A DNA stretch of 64,000 nt from Faecalicoccus pleomorphus DSM 20574. GTDB taxonomy: Bacteria; Bacillota_I; Bacilli_A; Erysipelotrichales; Erysipelotrichaceae. Both the position numbers and the translations under genes were made by a program. Location of the stretch: the NCBI RefSeq assembly GCF_000420345.1, contig NZ_ATUT01000009.1:1-64000 (forward strand). Reading direction: 5' to 3'. Positions 36,861 through 46,803 of this stretch are shown here, piece after piece. How positions within the stretch are numbered: the first letter of the stretch is position 1; the number at the start of each line of letters is the position of its first letter. A model generated the notes under the pieces. The model saw only the letters and a list, made by a program, of their open reading frames with translations. It did not search any database and was not told where the DNA came from.

Positions 36861-36877
36861 CACCAAAATGTAACTTT

Positions 36878-37433
36878 TTACATTAAGTAATGTAAATTTT
36901 CAAAGTCATCCCCAATAAAAAAACAATCGTATAGAGGATCAAATCGAATCCATCCCATATGCATCGCAACGATATCCATTGTATCCCCTCGATCAACAAA
37001 GCAAACAGTATAAAGAAAATCGTGATTTGTTTCAAGTTCCCTTGATGAAATGTCCACTTTGTCAAAGTACAAAAAGGAAGGAAAATCTATATATTCAAAA
37101 TATAGATCATCCAACTTTCCTCTGACAAATTCAGTAGCGTCCATTCTATTTTACGATTGAGAAGCTCCGGACGATCAAAGTAAACCATAAAGAGCAAAAC
37201 AAGATAAAAAAAAGAAAGAATATTTTTTCCGCCGATATACAGAAATATGAATGATTCTTTTAAAAATATAAAGGAATACTGCCACATGGATCAGATACAA
37301 CACCAAAGCTTTTCCCACTGAATCTTAATTGTACAAGCTATAGATCATGCTTAAAGAAACATAGCGATAAATCATATACCCCAGTATAAATGAAATTATA
37401 TATAAGATCGCTTGTTTTTTTCTTATTGTCCAT
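36878..37433 (-). pseudogene. Decayed membrane-protein gene
   Basis: ATG 37433 has AGAGG six bases upstream. If one A is removed from the A7 run just after it, one frame runs through two membrane spans (I-L-Y-I-I-S-F-I-L-G-Y and A-L-V-L-Y-L-I-H-V-A-V-F-L) with a single in-frame TAA between, then F-F-F-L-S-C-F-A-L-Y. It then shifts frame to Y-F-D-R-P-E-L-L-N-R-K and returns for an 88-residue acidic, aromatic C-terminal part ending at 36878. Several lesions in a protein-like series suggest one ~185-aa membrane protein gone to pseudogene. I do not recognise the family; a VanZ-like fold is only a guess. The tail alone (36878-37144) could still be translated. Confidence 0.5.
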
Positions 37434-37485
37434 CGAGTACCTCTTGCTTATATTTCACGATAGAACTATTTGTTTTCTAGGATAA
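37434..37485. other. Short spacer between groEL and the decayed gene
   Basis: Apart from the AAGAGG site of the decayed gene I see no feature here. Confidence 0.4.
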
Positions 37486-37513
37486 ACAAAAAAAGGATGG
37501 TTTCCCATCCTTG
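37486..37513 (-). terminator. Terminator of groESL
   Basis: On the minus strand AAGGATGG, GAAA loop, CCATCCTT, then TTTTTTG, right after the groEL stop. Confidence 0.9.
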
Positions 37514-37521
37514 ATCACCTA

Positions 37522-39421
<1,900 letters not shown>

Positions 39422-39428
<7 letters not shown>

Positions 39429-39448
39429 TCCCTTTATCTATGTGCTAA
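39422..39448 (-). promoter_or_regulatory. CIRCE operator, proximal
   Basis: TTAGCACTC, 9-nt spacer, ATGTGCTAA: matches the CIRCE inverted repeat bound by HrcA with two mismatches in one arm. It lies just downstream of the groESL -10 box. Confidence 0.88.
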
Positions 39449-39452
39449 ATAT

Positions 39453-39480
39453 ATTATACACACTTTTAGCACTTGTGCAA
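39453..39480 (-). promoter_or_regulatory. Promoter of groESL
   Basis: TTGCAC, 16-nt spacer, TATAAT on the minus strand. The -35 box lies inside the distal CIRCE box, and the -10 box between the two boxes. Confidence 0.75.
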
Positions 39481-39492
39481 TAGGTTTGCTAA
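39466..39492 (-). promoter_or_regulatory. CIRCE-like operator, distal
   Basis: TTAGCACTT, 9-nt spacer, GTTTGCTAA: second copy with the same 9-9-9 geometry but less exact, overlapping the -35 box. Confidence 0.65.
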
Positions 39493-39512
39493 AGAATTTT
39501 AAAAACTTTTAC

Positions 39513-39543
39513 AAAAAAACTCCCAAGTTTCCTCAGGAGTTCT
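39513..39543 (-). terminator. Terminator of thrS-lipoprotein operon
   Basis: On the minus strand AACTCC...GGAGTT with inner complementarity, then TTTTTTT, about 22 bp after the stop at 39565. Confidence 0.75.
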
Positions 39544-39564
39544 TACTATCAAATTCTTCTGTAC

Positions 39565-40488
39565 CTATTCAGCAATCAAGCCTTTTGGCAATTCCATTTT
39601 AAATACCTTTAAGAAGTTCTCGATATCTTCTTTGGCATCTTTGCCTTTGACATAGCGAATGTTTTGTTGTTTCCATGTCTTGACCGCAATTTGTGTGTTT
39701 GGCAAACCTAGAGTATCCGCACCAGCTTTGTCGATGGCACTGGTCAATGTATCTTCATCGGCATCCGCAATAAAGGTTTCAATACCTTCCAGAACACGAC
39801 TTACTTTTTCTTGTTCATCGGCTTTGACAAACAGGGAAGCCTGTGGATAACCTGCATCCTCACTGCCTGTTTTCTCCTGCCATAATGCCTGCAGATCTTG
39901 CAGTACACTGAACTCTTTACCATTTTCTTTCGCTTTGGCAATGGTTGCCTGTGCAACTGGCTGTGCCAATAAGGCAACCTGCTGCTGACCAGTCAATAAA
40001 GCCTGTTGTGCTTCGGCAGCCGAAGAATACCATGTAACATTTAAGCCTTCTTCTTCCACCTGATTAAAGACAAGACCCGGTACGGCATTTTGCCCAAAAG
40101 CCGCAATGGAAGCCGTTTTTAAATCGATACCTTCCGGTCCTACCAGATATAGATTTCCCCATGTCAGTACCGCATCCAGATTATAGCTTTCACTTTCACT
40201 GTACACCTTGGCACCTAAATTCGTTGGCGCTACGATAATATCGTATTCTCCATCTTCCTTTGCCAATTCTGATGTCAGAAGATCGCTTCCATCCACATAT
40301 TCGATGCTTACATCTTCCAGATCAGCCGCTCCCTGAATACTTAAAGCCGGCGCACCGGTCGGACATAAAATTGAAACCGGTTCTACTGTTTCTTCCTTTG
40401 GCGTTGACGAAGAGCAGGCTGTCATCGCAAATGCCAGTGCAGCGGTCAATGCCAGTTTAGTTCCTTTTTTTACTTGTTGAATAAACAT
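39565..40488 (-). CDS. Substrate-binding lipoprotein of an ABC transporter-like system
   Basis: A 307-aa exported lipoprotein: signal peptide with lipobox M-T-A-C (Cys25), then a type-2 periplasmic-binding fold of the NMT1/SsuA-like kind (P-V-S-I-L-C-P-T-G-A-P-A-L, later Y-D-I-I-V-A-P-T-N-L). Such proteins feed ABC importers for aromatic, sulfonate or pyrimidine-like substrates, but no permease or ATPase gene is next to it. Its start overlaps the thrS end by 19 bp, so it is transcribed from the thrS T-box. The ligand is unknown. Confidence 0.8.
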   Translation of the reverse strand: MFIQQVKKGTKLALTAALAFAMTACSSSTPKEETVEPVSILCPTGAPALSIQGAADLEDVSIEYVDGSDLLTSELAKEDGEYDIIVAPTNLGAKVYSESESYNLDAVLTWGNLYLVGPEGIDLKTASIAAFGQNAVPGLVFNQVEEEGLNVTWYSSAAEAQQALLTGQQQVALLAQPVAQATIAKAKENGKEFSVLQDLQALWQEKTGSEDAGYPQASLFVKADEQEKVSRVLEGIETFIADADEDTLTSAIDKAGADTLGLPNTQIAVKTWKQQNIRYVKGKDAKEDIENFLKVFKMELPKGLIAE

Positions 40489-42218
40489 TTATCTTCTACC
40501 TCTTTAGTGAATTTTTCCAATGCTTCCTGTAAAGCAACCGTAGTGGATTCTTTAGAACCACTCTTACGGATCGTTACCGTTTCGTTTTCCATTTCTCCAT
40601 CACCGACAACGATCTGGTAAGGCACCTTTTTCATCTGGGCTTCACGTACACGATAGCCTAATTTTTCATTACGATCATCTAACTGTACACGCATACCCTG
40701 TGCTTGTAAAGCTTCTACAACTTTCTTGGCATAGTCCAGATGTTTTTCCTGATGAACCGGAATTACGACAAACTGCTGTGGAGCCAACCACAATGGGAAA
40801 TGTCCGCCAAAGTGTTCGATCAAAATTCCAATAAAACGTTCGATAGAACCATAGACAACTCGATGCAGCATGATCGGCGTTTGTTTTTTACCTTCGGAAT
40901 CCACATACGTTGCGCCAAAACGTTCCGGCAGATTCATATCCAACTGTACGGTACCACACTGCCAAACTCGACCTAAGCTATCCTTGATATGGATATCCAG
41001 CTTCGGTCCGTAGAATGCACCATCGCCCGGATTCACCTTGAAGTCCTTACCGGCATAACGACATGCATTGGCAAGCGCTTTTTCGGACTGTTCCCAAATT
41101 TTTTCGCTTCCGATATAACCTTCTTCCGGACGAGTAGATAACTCAATATCATAAGAAAGTCCAAATACGCCATACATACGATCAATCAACATCAATACGT
41201 TTTTAACTTCTTCTTCGATCTGATCAGGCATCACAAAGATATGGGCATCATCCTGTGTAAATGTACGAACACGGAACAAGCCATTCAAAGCCCCACTGGC
41301 TTCATGACGATGTACCTGTCCTAATTCTCCCATACGAAGCGGCAGATCTTTATACGAATGTAGATCATTGTTATAGACTAATAAAGCACCCGGGCAGTTC
41401 ATCGGCTTGATTGCAAATTCACGATCATCAACCATTGTCGTGTACATATTGTCTTTATAGTGATCCCAGTGACCAGAAGTTTCCCACAACTCACGCGACA
41501 TGATGATCGGCGTTTTAATAAATTTATAATTTTCTTTGGCATGTTCTTCATACCAGAACTGTTCCAACACATTTCGCAGAATCATACCGTTAGGCAGGAA
41601 GATCGGCATACCTGGCGCATATTCCGATACCATAAACAAGCCCATTTCTTTTCCCAACTTTTTATGATCTCGTTTTTTCGCTTCTTCCAACGCTTCCAAA
41701 TGCGCTTCCAGTTCTTCTTTTGTTGGAAAACAAATTCCATACACACGCTGCAGCTGTTTATTTTTGGCATCGCCTTTCCAATACGCGCCAGAATGCTTCA
41801 ACAGCTTAAAGTTCTTACATTCTTTAACACTATCGACATGGGGCCCACGGCAAAGATCCGTAAATTCTCCCTGCGAATACACCGTAATCGTTCCATCTTC
41901 TAGATCCTGAATCAAATCTTCTTTATAAGGATCGTCTTTGAACATTTCCTGTGCTTCAGCTTTGGATACTTCTTTACGCACAATACGCTTTCCATCCTTG
42001 GCGATCTTTTTCATCTCTTTGGAGATCTTTTCCAGATCGGCATCATTTAAACTGACATCCCCTAAATCCATATCGTAGTAGAATCCATCCTGAATGACAG
42101 GCCCTACCCAGAACTTAGCCTGTGGATACAGACGTTTCACAGCTTGTGCCATCATGTGCGCACAAGAGTGATTCAATTTGGAAAGATATTCATCTTCCAG
42201 TACATTCACTAATTCCAT
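40470..42218 (-). CDS. thrS: Threonyl-tRNA synthetase without TGS domain
   Basis: A 582-aa class II synthetase. The editing domain H-x3-H-like motif (H-S-C-A-H-M, ~17-22) is near the N-terminus, so the ~60-residue TGS domain that begins most ThrRS is missing. The catalytic core has the zinc site (M-N-C-P-G-A, R-H-E-A-S-G and a later His) and motif 3, followed by the anticodon-binding domain (Q-F-V-V-I-P-V). ATG 42218 has AAGGAG upstream. Controlled by a threonine T-box. Confidence 0.95.
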   Translation of the reverse strand: MELVNVLEDEYLSKLNHSCAHMMAQAVKRLYPQAKFWVGPVIQDGFYYDMDLGDVSLNDADLEKISKEMKKIAKDGKRIVRKEVSKAEAQEMFKDDPYKEDLIQDLEDGTITVYSQGEFTDLCRGPHVDSVKECKNFKLLKHSGAYWKGDAKNKQLQRVYGICFPTKEELEAHLEALEEAKKRDHKKLGKEMGLFMVSEYAPGMPIFLPNGMILRNVLEQFWYEEHAKENYKFIKTPIIMSRELWETSGHWDHYKDNMYTTMVDDREFAIKPMNCPGALLVYNNDLHSYKDLPLRMGELGQVHRHEASGALNGLFRVRTFTQDDAHIFVMPDQIEEEVKNVLMLIDRMYGVFGLSYDIELSTRPEEGYIGSEKIWEQSEKALANACRYAGKDFKVNPGDGAFYGPKLDIHIKDSLGRVWQCGTVQLDMNLPERFGATYVDSEGKKQTPIMLHRVVYGSIERFIGILIEHFGGHFPLWLAPQQFVVIPVHQEKHLDYAKKVVEALQAQGMRVQLDDRNEKLGYRVREAQMKKVPYQIVVGDGEMENETVTIRKSGSKESTTVALQEALEKFTKEVEDKCLFNK

Positions 42219-42240
42219 ACATAATCTCCTTTTCCATATA

Positions 42241-42458
42241 AAAAGCGACAGTCATCCAAAGGACGTCTGTCGCACGCGGTACCACCTTTGTTCACATAGA
42301 AATCTATGTGCACCTCATTTTCTTTTAACGCAAGAGTACGGCTCACTTTTTCAAGGGCAATTCAAAGGGAGTAAACAACAGTTTTGTCAGAAAGTTTTCA
42401 CCAGCCACTTTCCTCTCTACATCCAAAGCTCTGCGTTCATATCCTTATCATCATTGTT
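42241..42458 (-). promoter_or_regulatory. Threonine T-box leader of thrS
   Basis: On the minus strand: AGAGAGG and GTGGCTGGTGAAAA of stem I, specifier ACT (Thr, complement of 42370-42372), T-box AAAGGTGGTACCGCG (42275-42289), then the terminator stem GCGACAG / CTGTCGC with TTTTT. Read-through into thrS is expected when tRNA-Thr is uncharged. Confidence 0.93.
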
Positions 42459-42464
42459 GGCAAA

Positions 42465-42493
42465 ATTATAGAATGACTTGCCCGCTTTGTCAA
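42465..42493 (-). promoter_or_regulatory. Promoter of thrS
   Basis: Near-consensus TTGACA, 17-nt spacer, TATAAT on the minus strand, 18 bp after the feoB stop. Confidence 0.9.
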
Positions 42494-42510
42494 AGAAAAC
42501 ACTCTTTCTT

Positions 42511-44541
42511 TTACAAAATCAAATTTCCTACCTGAAAGACGATAAAGCTGACAATCCATGCCACCGCAATTTGAAATACCATCGTCTGAAACATGTATAG
42601 AATCGAACCACTTTCTTTTTTGATTGTTCCCAAACTGGCAACGCAGGGCACATACAACAAACAAAACAACATCAGACAATATGCATTTAAAGCGGTAAAG
42701 CCTAATGAGGAAAGCTGAAGGCTTAATGCCTGCATGCCGGATAAACCGTTGATATTAGAAATACCAAACAAAACAGCAGTACTGGAAACAACCACTTCTT
42801 TGGCGCTGATTCCTGCCAGAAGGGCAACGCAGATTTGCCAGAATCCAAGTCCGGCCGGTGTCATAACAGGCACCAACAAATCTCCAATCAATGCCGCAAA
42901 GCTTAATGATATATCCTGTGTATAGCCCTGCAGGCCAAAGTGCATCAAGATCCAAACAATGATAGAGGCCACAAAAATCGTAGTTCCGGCCTTGCTTAAA
43001 AAGTCTTTGACTTTGTCCCAGACATAAATAAAAACGGTATAAGCACTTGGCATTTTATAGATCGGCAGCTCAATCAACAATGGATTTTTGGTCGAATCTT
43101 TATCTTTTTTATGCAATACCCAGGCAACAAATAAGGCAACGATGATTCCAATCAAGTACATACTGTAGGCTGCCAATGTTGCATACCGGACAAAAAACAT
43201 ACCACTAAATAAGATATAGACCGGCAGTTTGGCACTGCAGGAAAAAAACGGTGTGACAAGCATGACTCGATGCCTGTCTTTTTTAGATTCCAAAGCACGG
43301 CTGGCCATAATAGCCGGTACCGTACATCCAAAGCCCAAGACCATGGGAATAAAAGCTCTTCCCGAAAGGCCTAAACGTCCCATGATATCGTTCATTACAT
43401 AGGCCACTCTTGCCATATAACCACTGTCTTCCAAAAAGGCAAGTGCCAAAAATAAGATGGCAATATTGGGCAGAAAGGTGATGATGCCACCAACACCGCC
43501 GATGATTCCGTTTGTCACCAGATCTAATAACCAGTTAGATACATGCAGCTGTTCAAAAAGATTCGTACACAACAAGATCAGCCAATCAACAAAGCCTTCT
43601 ACATAACCTTTTAAAAAGTCTCCGAATAAAAATGTTAATCCAAAAACGGCCAACATCACAACCAAAAAGAACAACATTCCCCATAACGGATGTGTGACAA
43701 CCGCATCGATCTTGTCTGTCAATTCTTCTTTTGATGTCTTCCCTAATAACACTTCATGTATGATTGCTTGGATATAATCGTATTTTTGATTGATGATTTG
43801 GGTGTCTTCTTCATGATCTACAATATCCGAAAGATCGATCGCATATTTCTTTTGAATTTCCAGATCATTTTCCAATAGCTTGATCGCAATCCATCTGGGA
43901 TTGATAATATGCGGATCTTGTCGTACTAATCGTTCCTGAATCAAAGAGATCTTACGCTCCAAATCCGCATCGTATTCCATTGCATAACGTTTGACCTGCT
44001 CTCCATGTATGGACTGCGGACGATGATTGACCTGTGTATTCTGCCCTTCCTGCTGATGACAGGCGGCATGCATCAAGGCTTGTATGCCTCGTTTTTTTCG
44101 AGCCGTGACCGGAATAACCGGAACCCCCAGAATTTCACTTAAACGATGTAAATCAATATCCATACCACGTTTGGCCACAATATCCATCATATTCAAAGAC
44201 AAAACCATAGGTTTATTCAACTCCAAAAGCTGCAACGTCAAATATAGACTTCTTTCCAGGCTGGAAGCATCGACCACATCAATAATCACATCTACCTGAT
44301 CACTTAAAATAAACTGTCTGGATACTTGTTCCTCCATCGTATAAGATGTCAATGAATAGGTTCCCGGCAAATCCACCAGATGAATCGTCATGTCATGATC
44401 CTGAATGGCGCCTTCCATCCGTTCTACGGTAACACCCGGCCAGTTGGCCACTTTTAAATTGGCACCTGTATAGGCATTGAATAAAGTAGTCTTCCCACAA
44501 TTGGGATTTCCGATAAAACCGACTGTTATTTCTTTTGACAT
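42511..44541 (-). CDS. feoB: Ferrous iron transport protein B
   Basis: A 676-aa GTP-gated Fe(II) transporter. The N-terminal G domain has G1 G-N-P-N-C-G-K-T (~11-18), G3 D-L-P-G (~58-61) and G4 N-M-M-D (~117). The C-terminal ~400 residues hold about eight to ten membrane spans, including gate regions with conserved cysteines (P-F-F-S-C-S-A-K-L-P and G-F-G-C-T-V-P). It overlaps feoA by 16 bp. No FeoC is seen. Confidence 0.95.
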   Translation of the reverse strand: MSKEITVGFIGNPNCGKTTLFNAYTGANLKVANWPGVTVERMEGAIQDHDMTIHLVDLPGTYSLTSYTMEEQVSRQFILSDQVDVIIDVVDASSLERSLYLTLQLLELNKPMVLSLNMMDIVAKRGMDIDLHRLSEILGVPVIPVTARKKRGIQALMHAACHQQEGQNTQVNHRPQSIHGEQVKRYAMEYDADLERKISLIQERLVRQDPHIINPRWIAIKLLENDLEIQKKYAIDLSDIVDHEEDTQIINQKYDYIQAIIHEVLLGKTSKEELTDKIDAVVTHPLWGMLFFLVVMLAVFGLTFLFGDFLKGYVEGFVDWLILLCTNLFEQLHVSNWLLDLVTNGIIGGVGGIITFLPNIAILFLALAFLEDSGYMARVAYVMNDIMGRLGLSGRAFIPMVLGFGCTVPAIMASRALESKKDRHRVMLVTPFFSCSAKLPVYILFSGMFFVRYATLAAYSMYLIGIIVALFVAWVLHKKDKDSTKNPLLIELPIYKMPSAYTVFIYVWDKVKDFLSKAGTTIFVASIIVWILMHFGLQGYTQDISLSFAALIGDLLVPVMTPAGLGFWQICVALLAGISAKEVVVSSTAVLFGISNINGLSGMQALSLQLSSLGFTALNAYCLMLFCLLYVPCVASLGTIKKESGSILYMFQTMVFQIAVAWIVSFIVFQVGNLIL

Positions 44542-44756
44542 GGTTCCACCTCAATTTCTTTTGTTAATTGATCACCCAGGGCAAATCTTGTGCCTCTAAG
44601 GTCGATGACCATGGTGCCGTTATGTTTTTTCTGCATGATCGTAATCGCAGTATGAACCGTCATGCCCAAAGATTGCAGACGATCTTTTGTCTGAGCAGGC
44701 ACATGAAGCTGCAAGATCCTGTATTCCTTTTTACACTTTCCTTCACTTAATTTCAT
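44526..44756 (-). CDS. feoA: Ferrous iron transport protein A
   Basis: A 76-aa SH3-like protein of the FeoA family (L-Q-S-L-G-M-T-V, later M-V-I-D-L-R-G-T-R-F-A-L-G). FeoA is a small cytosolic partner of FeoB. Its start lies ~80 bp from the divergent arsR-type gene. Confidence 0.9.
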   Translation of the reverse strand: MKLSEGKCKKEYRILQLHVPAQTKDRLQSLGMTVHTAITIMQKKHNGTMVIDLRGTRFALGDQLTKEIEVEPCQKK

Positions 44757-44801
44757 ATTGGTTCCTTCTTTACTTTATTCATTATATGCATTTCTTTCCA
44801 T

Positions 44802-44831
44802 TTGACAATCTAAAAGACATTCCACTATAAT
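44802..44831 (+). promoter_or_regulatory. Promoter of the ArsR-family gene, leaderless
   Basis: TTGACA, 18-nt spacer, TATAAT. The -10 box ends six bases before ATG 44838, so the predicted start of transcription is the A of the start codon. Confidence 0.8.
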
Positions 44832-44837
44832 TCAGTC

Positions 44838-45185
44838 ATGGAAAAAGAGTATTTATATCAGACAAGCGATCCCCTGCGCATTGAAGAAGCCCAGAAAAAA
44901 ATGCCCGATGCCTCTTCAATCGAGCAATTGGCTGACTTCTATAAGGTCATGGGAGATACGACACGTTTAAAATTGTTGATGGCATTGGAAACCGGCGAGT
45001 TTTGTGCCAGTGATTTAGCCAATGTATCCCAGATGACACGCAGTGCAGTTTCCCATCAGTTGAAAACTCTCAAAAGCAATAAACTGGTCAAGAGTCGTAA
45101 AGAAGGAAAAACCGTCTATTATTCTTTAGATGATGAACACATACATTCTGTCTTAAAAGTTGCGTTAGAACATATTCTTGAATAA
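44838..45185 (+). CDS. ArsR/SmtB-family metal-sensing repressor
   Basis: A 115-aa winged-helix repressor. The recognition helix is S-A-V-S-H-Q-L-K-T-L (~69-78). The C-terminal helix carries D99-x-H101-x10-H112-x2-E115, the canonical alpha-5 metal site of SmtB/CzrA-type zinc (or cobalt/nickel) sensors; the alpha-3 cysteine box is reduced to one Cys. Divergent from feoAB, so it may regulate feoAB, itself, or a distant efflux gene. The target operator was not recognised. Confidence 0.88.
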   Translation: MEKEYLYQTSDPLRIEEAQKKMPDASSIEQLADFYKVMGDTTRLKLLMALETGEFCASDLANVSQMTRSAVSHQLKTLKSNKLVKSRKEGKTVYYSLDDEHIHSVLKVALEHILE

Positions 45186-45190
45186 AGCAC

Positions 45191-45217
45191 AAAAACAGCC
45201 GTTTGGCTGTTTTTTTC
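45191..45217. terminator. Bidirectional terminator between the arsR-type gene and ridA
   Basis: AACAGCC, GTTT loop, GGCTGTT with A/T runs on both sides; serves both convergent transcripts. Confidence 0.9.
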
Positions 45218-45222
45218 TTATC

Positions 45223-45600
45223 CTATTCTTCAATAGCGGCAATGACTTCTACTTCCACCAGAACTTGTTTAGGCAGTTCTTTGACAGCTACACAGCTGCG
45301 GGCCGGTTTTTCAGTGATATACGATGCATAGGCTTCATTAAAAGCCGCAAAATCTTTCATATCCGCTAAAAAGCACGTTGTCTTGATGACCTTGGAAAAG
45401 TTGGTTCCTGCTTCTTTTAAAATCTGTTCCAGATTTTTTAAGACCTGATTAGCCTGACTTTGAATATCACTGCCAACGATTTCACCGGTAACAGGATCCA
45501 AAGGAACCTGACCGGAAGTATATAGAACACCATTATGCACGACAGCCTGTGAATAAGGACCGATCGCAGCCGGTGCTTTCTCCGTATGTATTTTCTTCAT
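45223..45600 (-). CDS. ridA: Reactive intermediate/imine deaminase RidA
   Basis: A 125-aa YjgF/YER057c/UK114 protein. The substrate-binding arginine is in A-R-S-C-V-A-V (~105) with the closing E-V-I-A. RidA hydrolyses the enamine/imine (2-aminocrotonate/2-aminoacrylate) set free by PLP dehydratases such as IlvA, whose gene lies 10 bp upstream. This gives a direct functional coupling. Last gene of the ilv operon. Confidence 0.94.
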   Translation of the reverse strand: MKKIHTEKAPAAIGPYSQAVVHNGVLYTSGQVPLDPVTGEIVGSDIQSQANQVLKNLEQILKEAGTNFSKVIKTTCFLADMKDFAAFNEAYASYITEKPARSCVAVKELPKQVLVEVEVIAAIEE

Positions 45601-45609
45601 GAAATCCTC

Positions 45610-46803
45610 CTATAATAACTTAAAGCCTGCTTTGGTAAGACCTTCACGCACCGCTTTGATATGTTCAAAATTGCGTGTTTCCAGATTAATACGTAATACA
45701 CAATCAGTAATATTGCTGCCTTCGCTGGCTTTTTCATAATAAACACTGTTGACGTTAGCGCCATATTGCGCAATTGTAGCCGATACGCCCTGCAGCTGAC
45801 CCGGTTTATCTTCCAGCTGAATGACTAAGGTATCACTACGACCCGATTTCAACAAGCCTCGTTCGATGACTTTAGAAAGAATCGTTACATCAATATTTCC
45901 TCCGGAAAGAATACAAACCACATTCTTTCCTTTGACCGGCACTTTATTAAACATCACAGCAGCCACCGAAACGGCACCGGCCCCTTCTGTGATCAGCTTT
46001 TGATTTTCAATTAGAGAAAGAATGGCACCAGCCACCTCATCATCACTGACAGTTACGATATCATCTACATATTTCTGACAAAGATCAAACGTGTGTGTAC
46101 CCGGCTCTTTAACTTGAATACCATCCGCAATTGTATTGACACTTTCCAGTTGAATGATCTGCTCTTCTTTTAAGGACTGCACCATGCTGGCAGCACCCTC
46201 AGCCTGCACACCATACACCTTCACATTGGGATTCAAGCTTTTGATTGCAAAGGCAATGCCACTGATCAGACCACCGCCGCCAACCGGTACGACAACCGCA
46301 TCCAGATTCGGCAGCTGTTCCAGCAGTTCCAGACCAATTGTTCCCTGTCCGGCAATCACATCTTCATCATCAAAAGGATGAATAAAGGTATAACCACACT
46401 GATCTCTTAACTCTAAAGCACGATTATATGCATCATCATAAACGCCTTTGACTAACTCTACCTTGGCACCATAGCCCTTGGTTGCTTCCACTTTGGAAAT
46501 CGGAGCTCCATCCGGCAGACAAATAATTGAAGGAATACCATTTTGTGTAGCCGCAAACGCTACCCCCTGCGCATGATTACCGGCGGAACAGGCAATCACA
46601 CCTTTTTTCTTTTCTTCTTCCGAAAGCTGTGAAATCTTATAATAAGCACCACGAAGCTTAAATGATCCGGTATTTTGAAGATTTTCAGTTTTTAAATATA
46701 CGTTGGCTTCCGGATTGATTTTCGGAGCGTGCAAAACGTCCGTTTTTCGAGCTACACCCTTGAGCACATAACTGGCATGATAAATTTTATCAAGACTTAG
46801 CAC
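45610..46803 (-). CDS. ilvA: Threonine dehydratase (threonine ammonia-lyase)
   Basis: A 397-aa PLP enzyme giving 2-ketobutyrate, the entry into isoleucine. The PLP lysine is in T-G-S-F-K-L-R-G-A (~46-54) and the phosphate loop in P-V-G-G-G-G-L (~170s). The C-terminal ~75 residues form one ACT domain, so this is the short single-ACT form found in many Gram-positives. Overlaps the DUF815 gene by 7 bp. Confidence 0.93.
   Translation of the reverse strand: MLSLDKIYHASYVLKGVARKTDVLHAPKINPEANVYLKTENLQNTGSFKLRGAYYKISQLSEEEKKKGVIACSAGNHAQGVAFAATQNGIPSIICLPDGAPISKVEATKGYGAKVELVKGVYDDAYNRALELRDQCGYTFIHPFDDEDVIAGQGTIGLELLEQLPNLDAVVVPVGGGGLISGIAFAIKSLNPNVKVYGVQAEGAASMVQSLKEEQIIQLESVNTIADGIQVKEPGTHTFDLCQKYVDDIVTVSDDEVAGAILSLIENQKLITEGAGAVSVAAVMFNKVPVKGKNVVCILSGGNIDVTILSKVIERGLLKSGRSDTLVIQLEDKPGQLQGVSATIAQYGANVNSVYYEKASEGSNITDCVLRINLETRNFEHIKAVREGLTKAGFKLL

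Noticed and set aside
37087-37287. 66-aa minus-strand frame as its own membrane protein
   Set aside because: It overlaps the 88-aa frame, and another frame over the same bases continues the preceding spans better; treated as part of the decayed gene.
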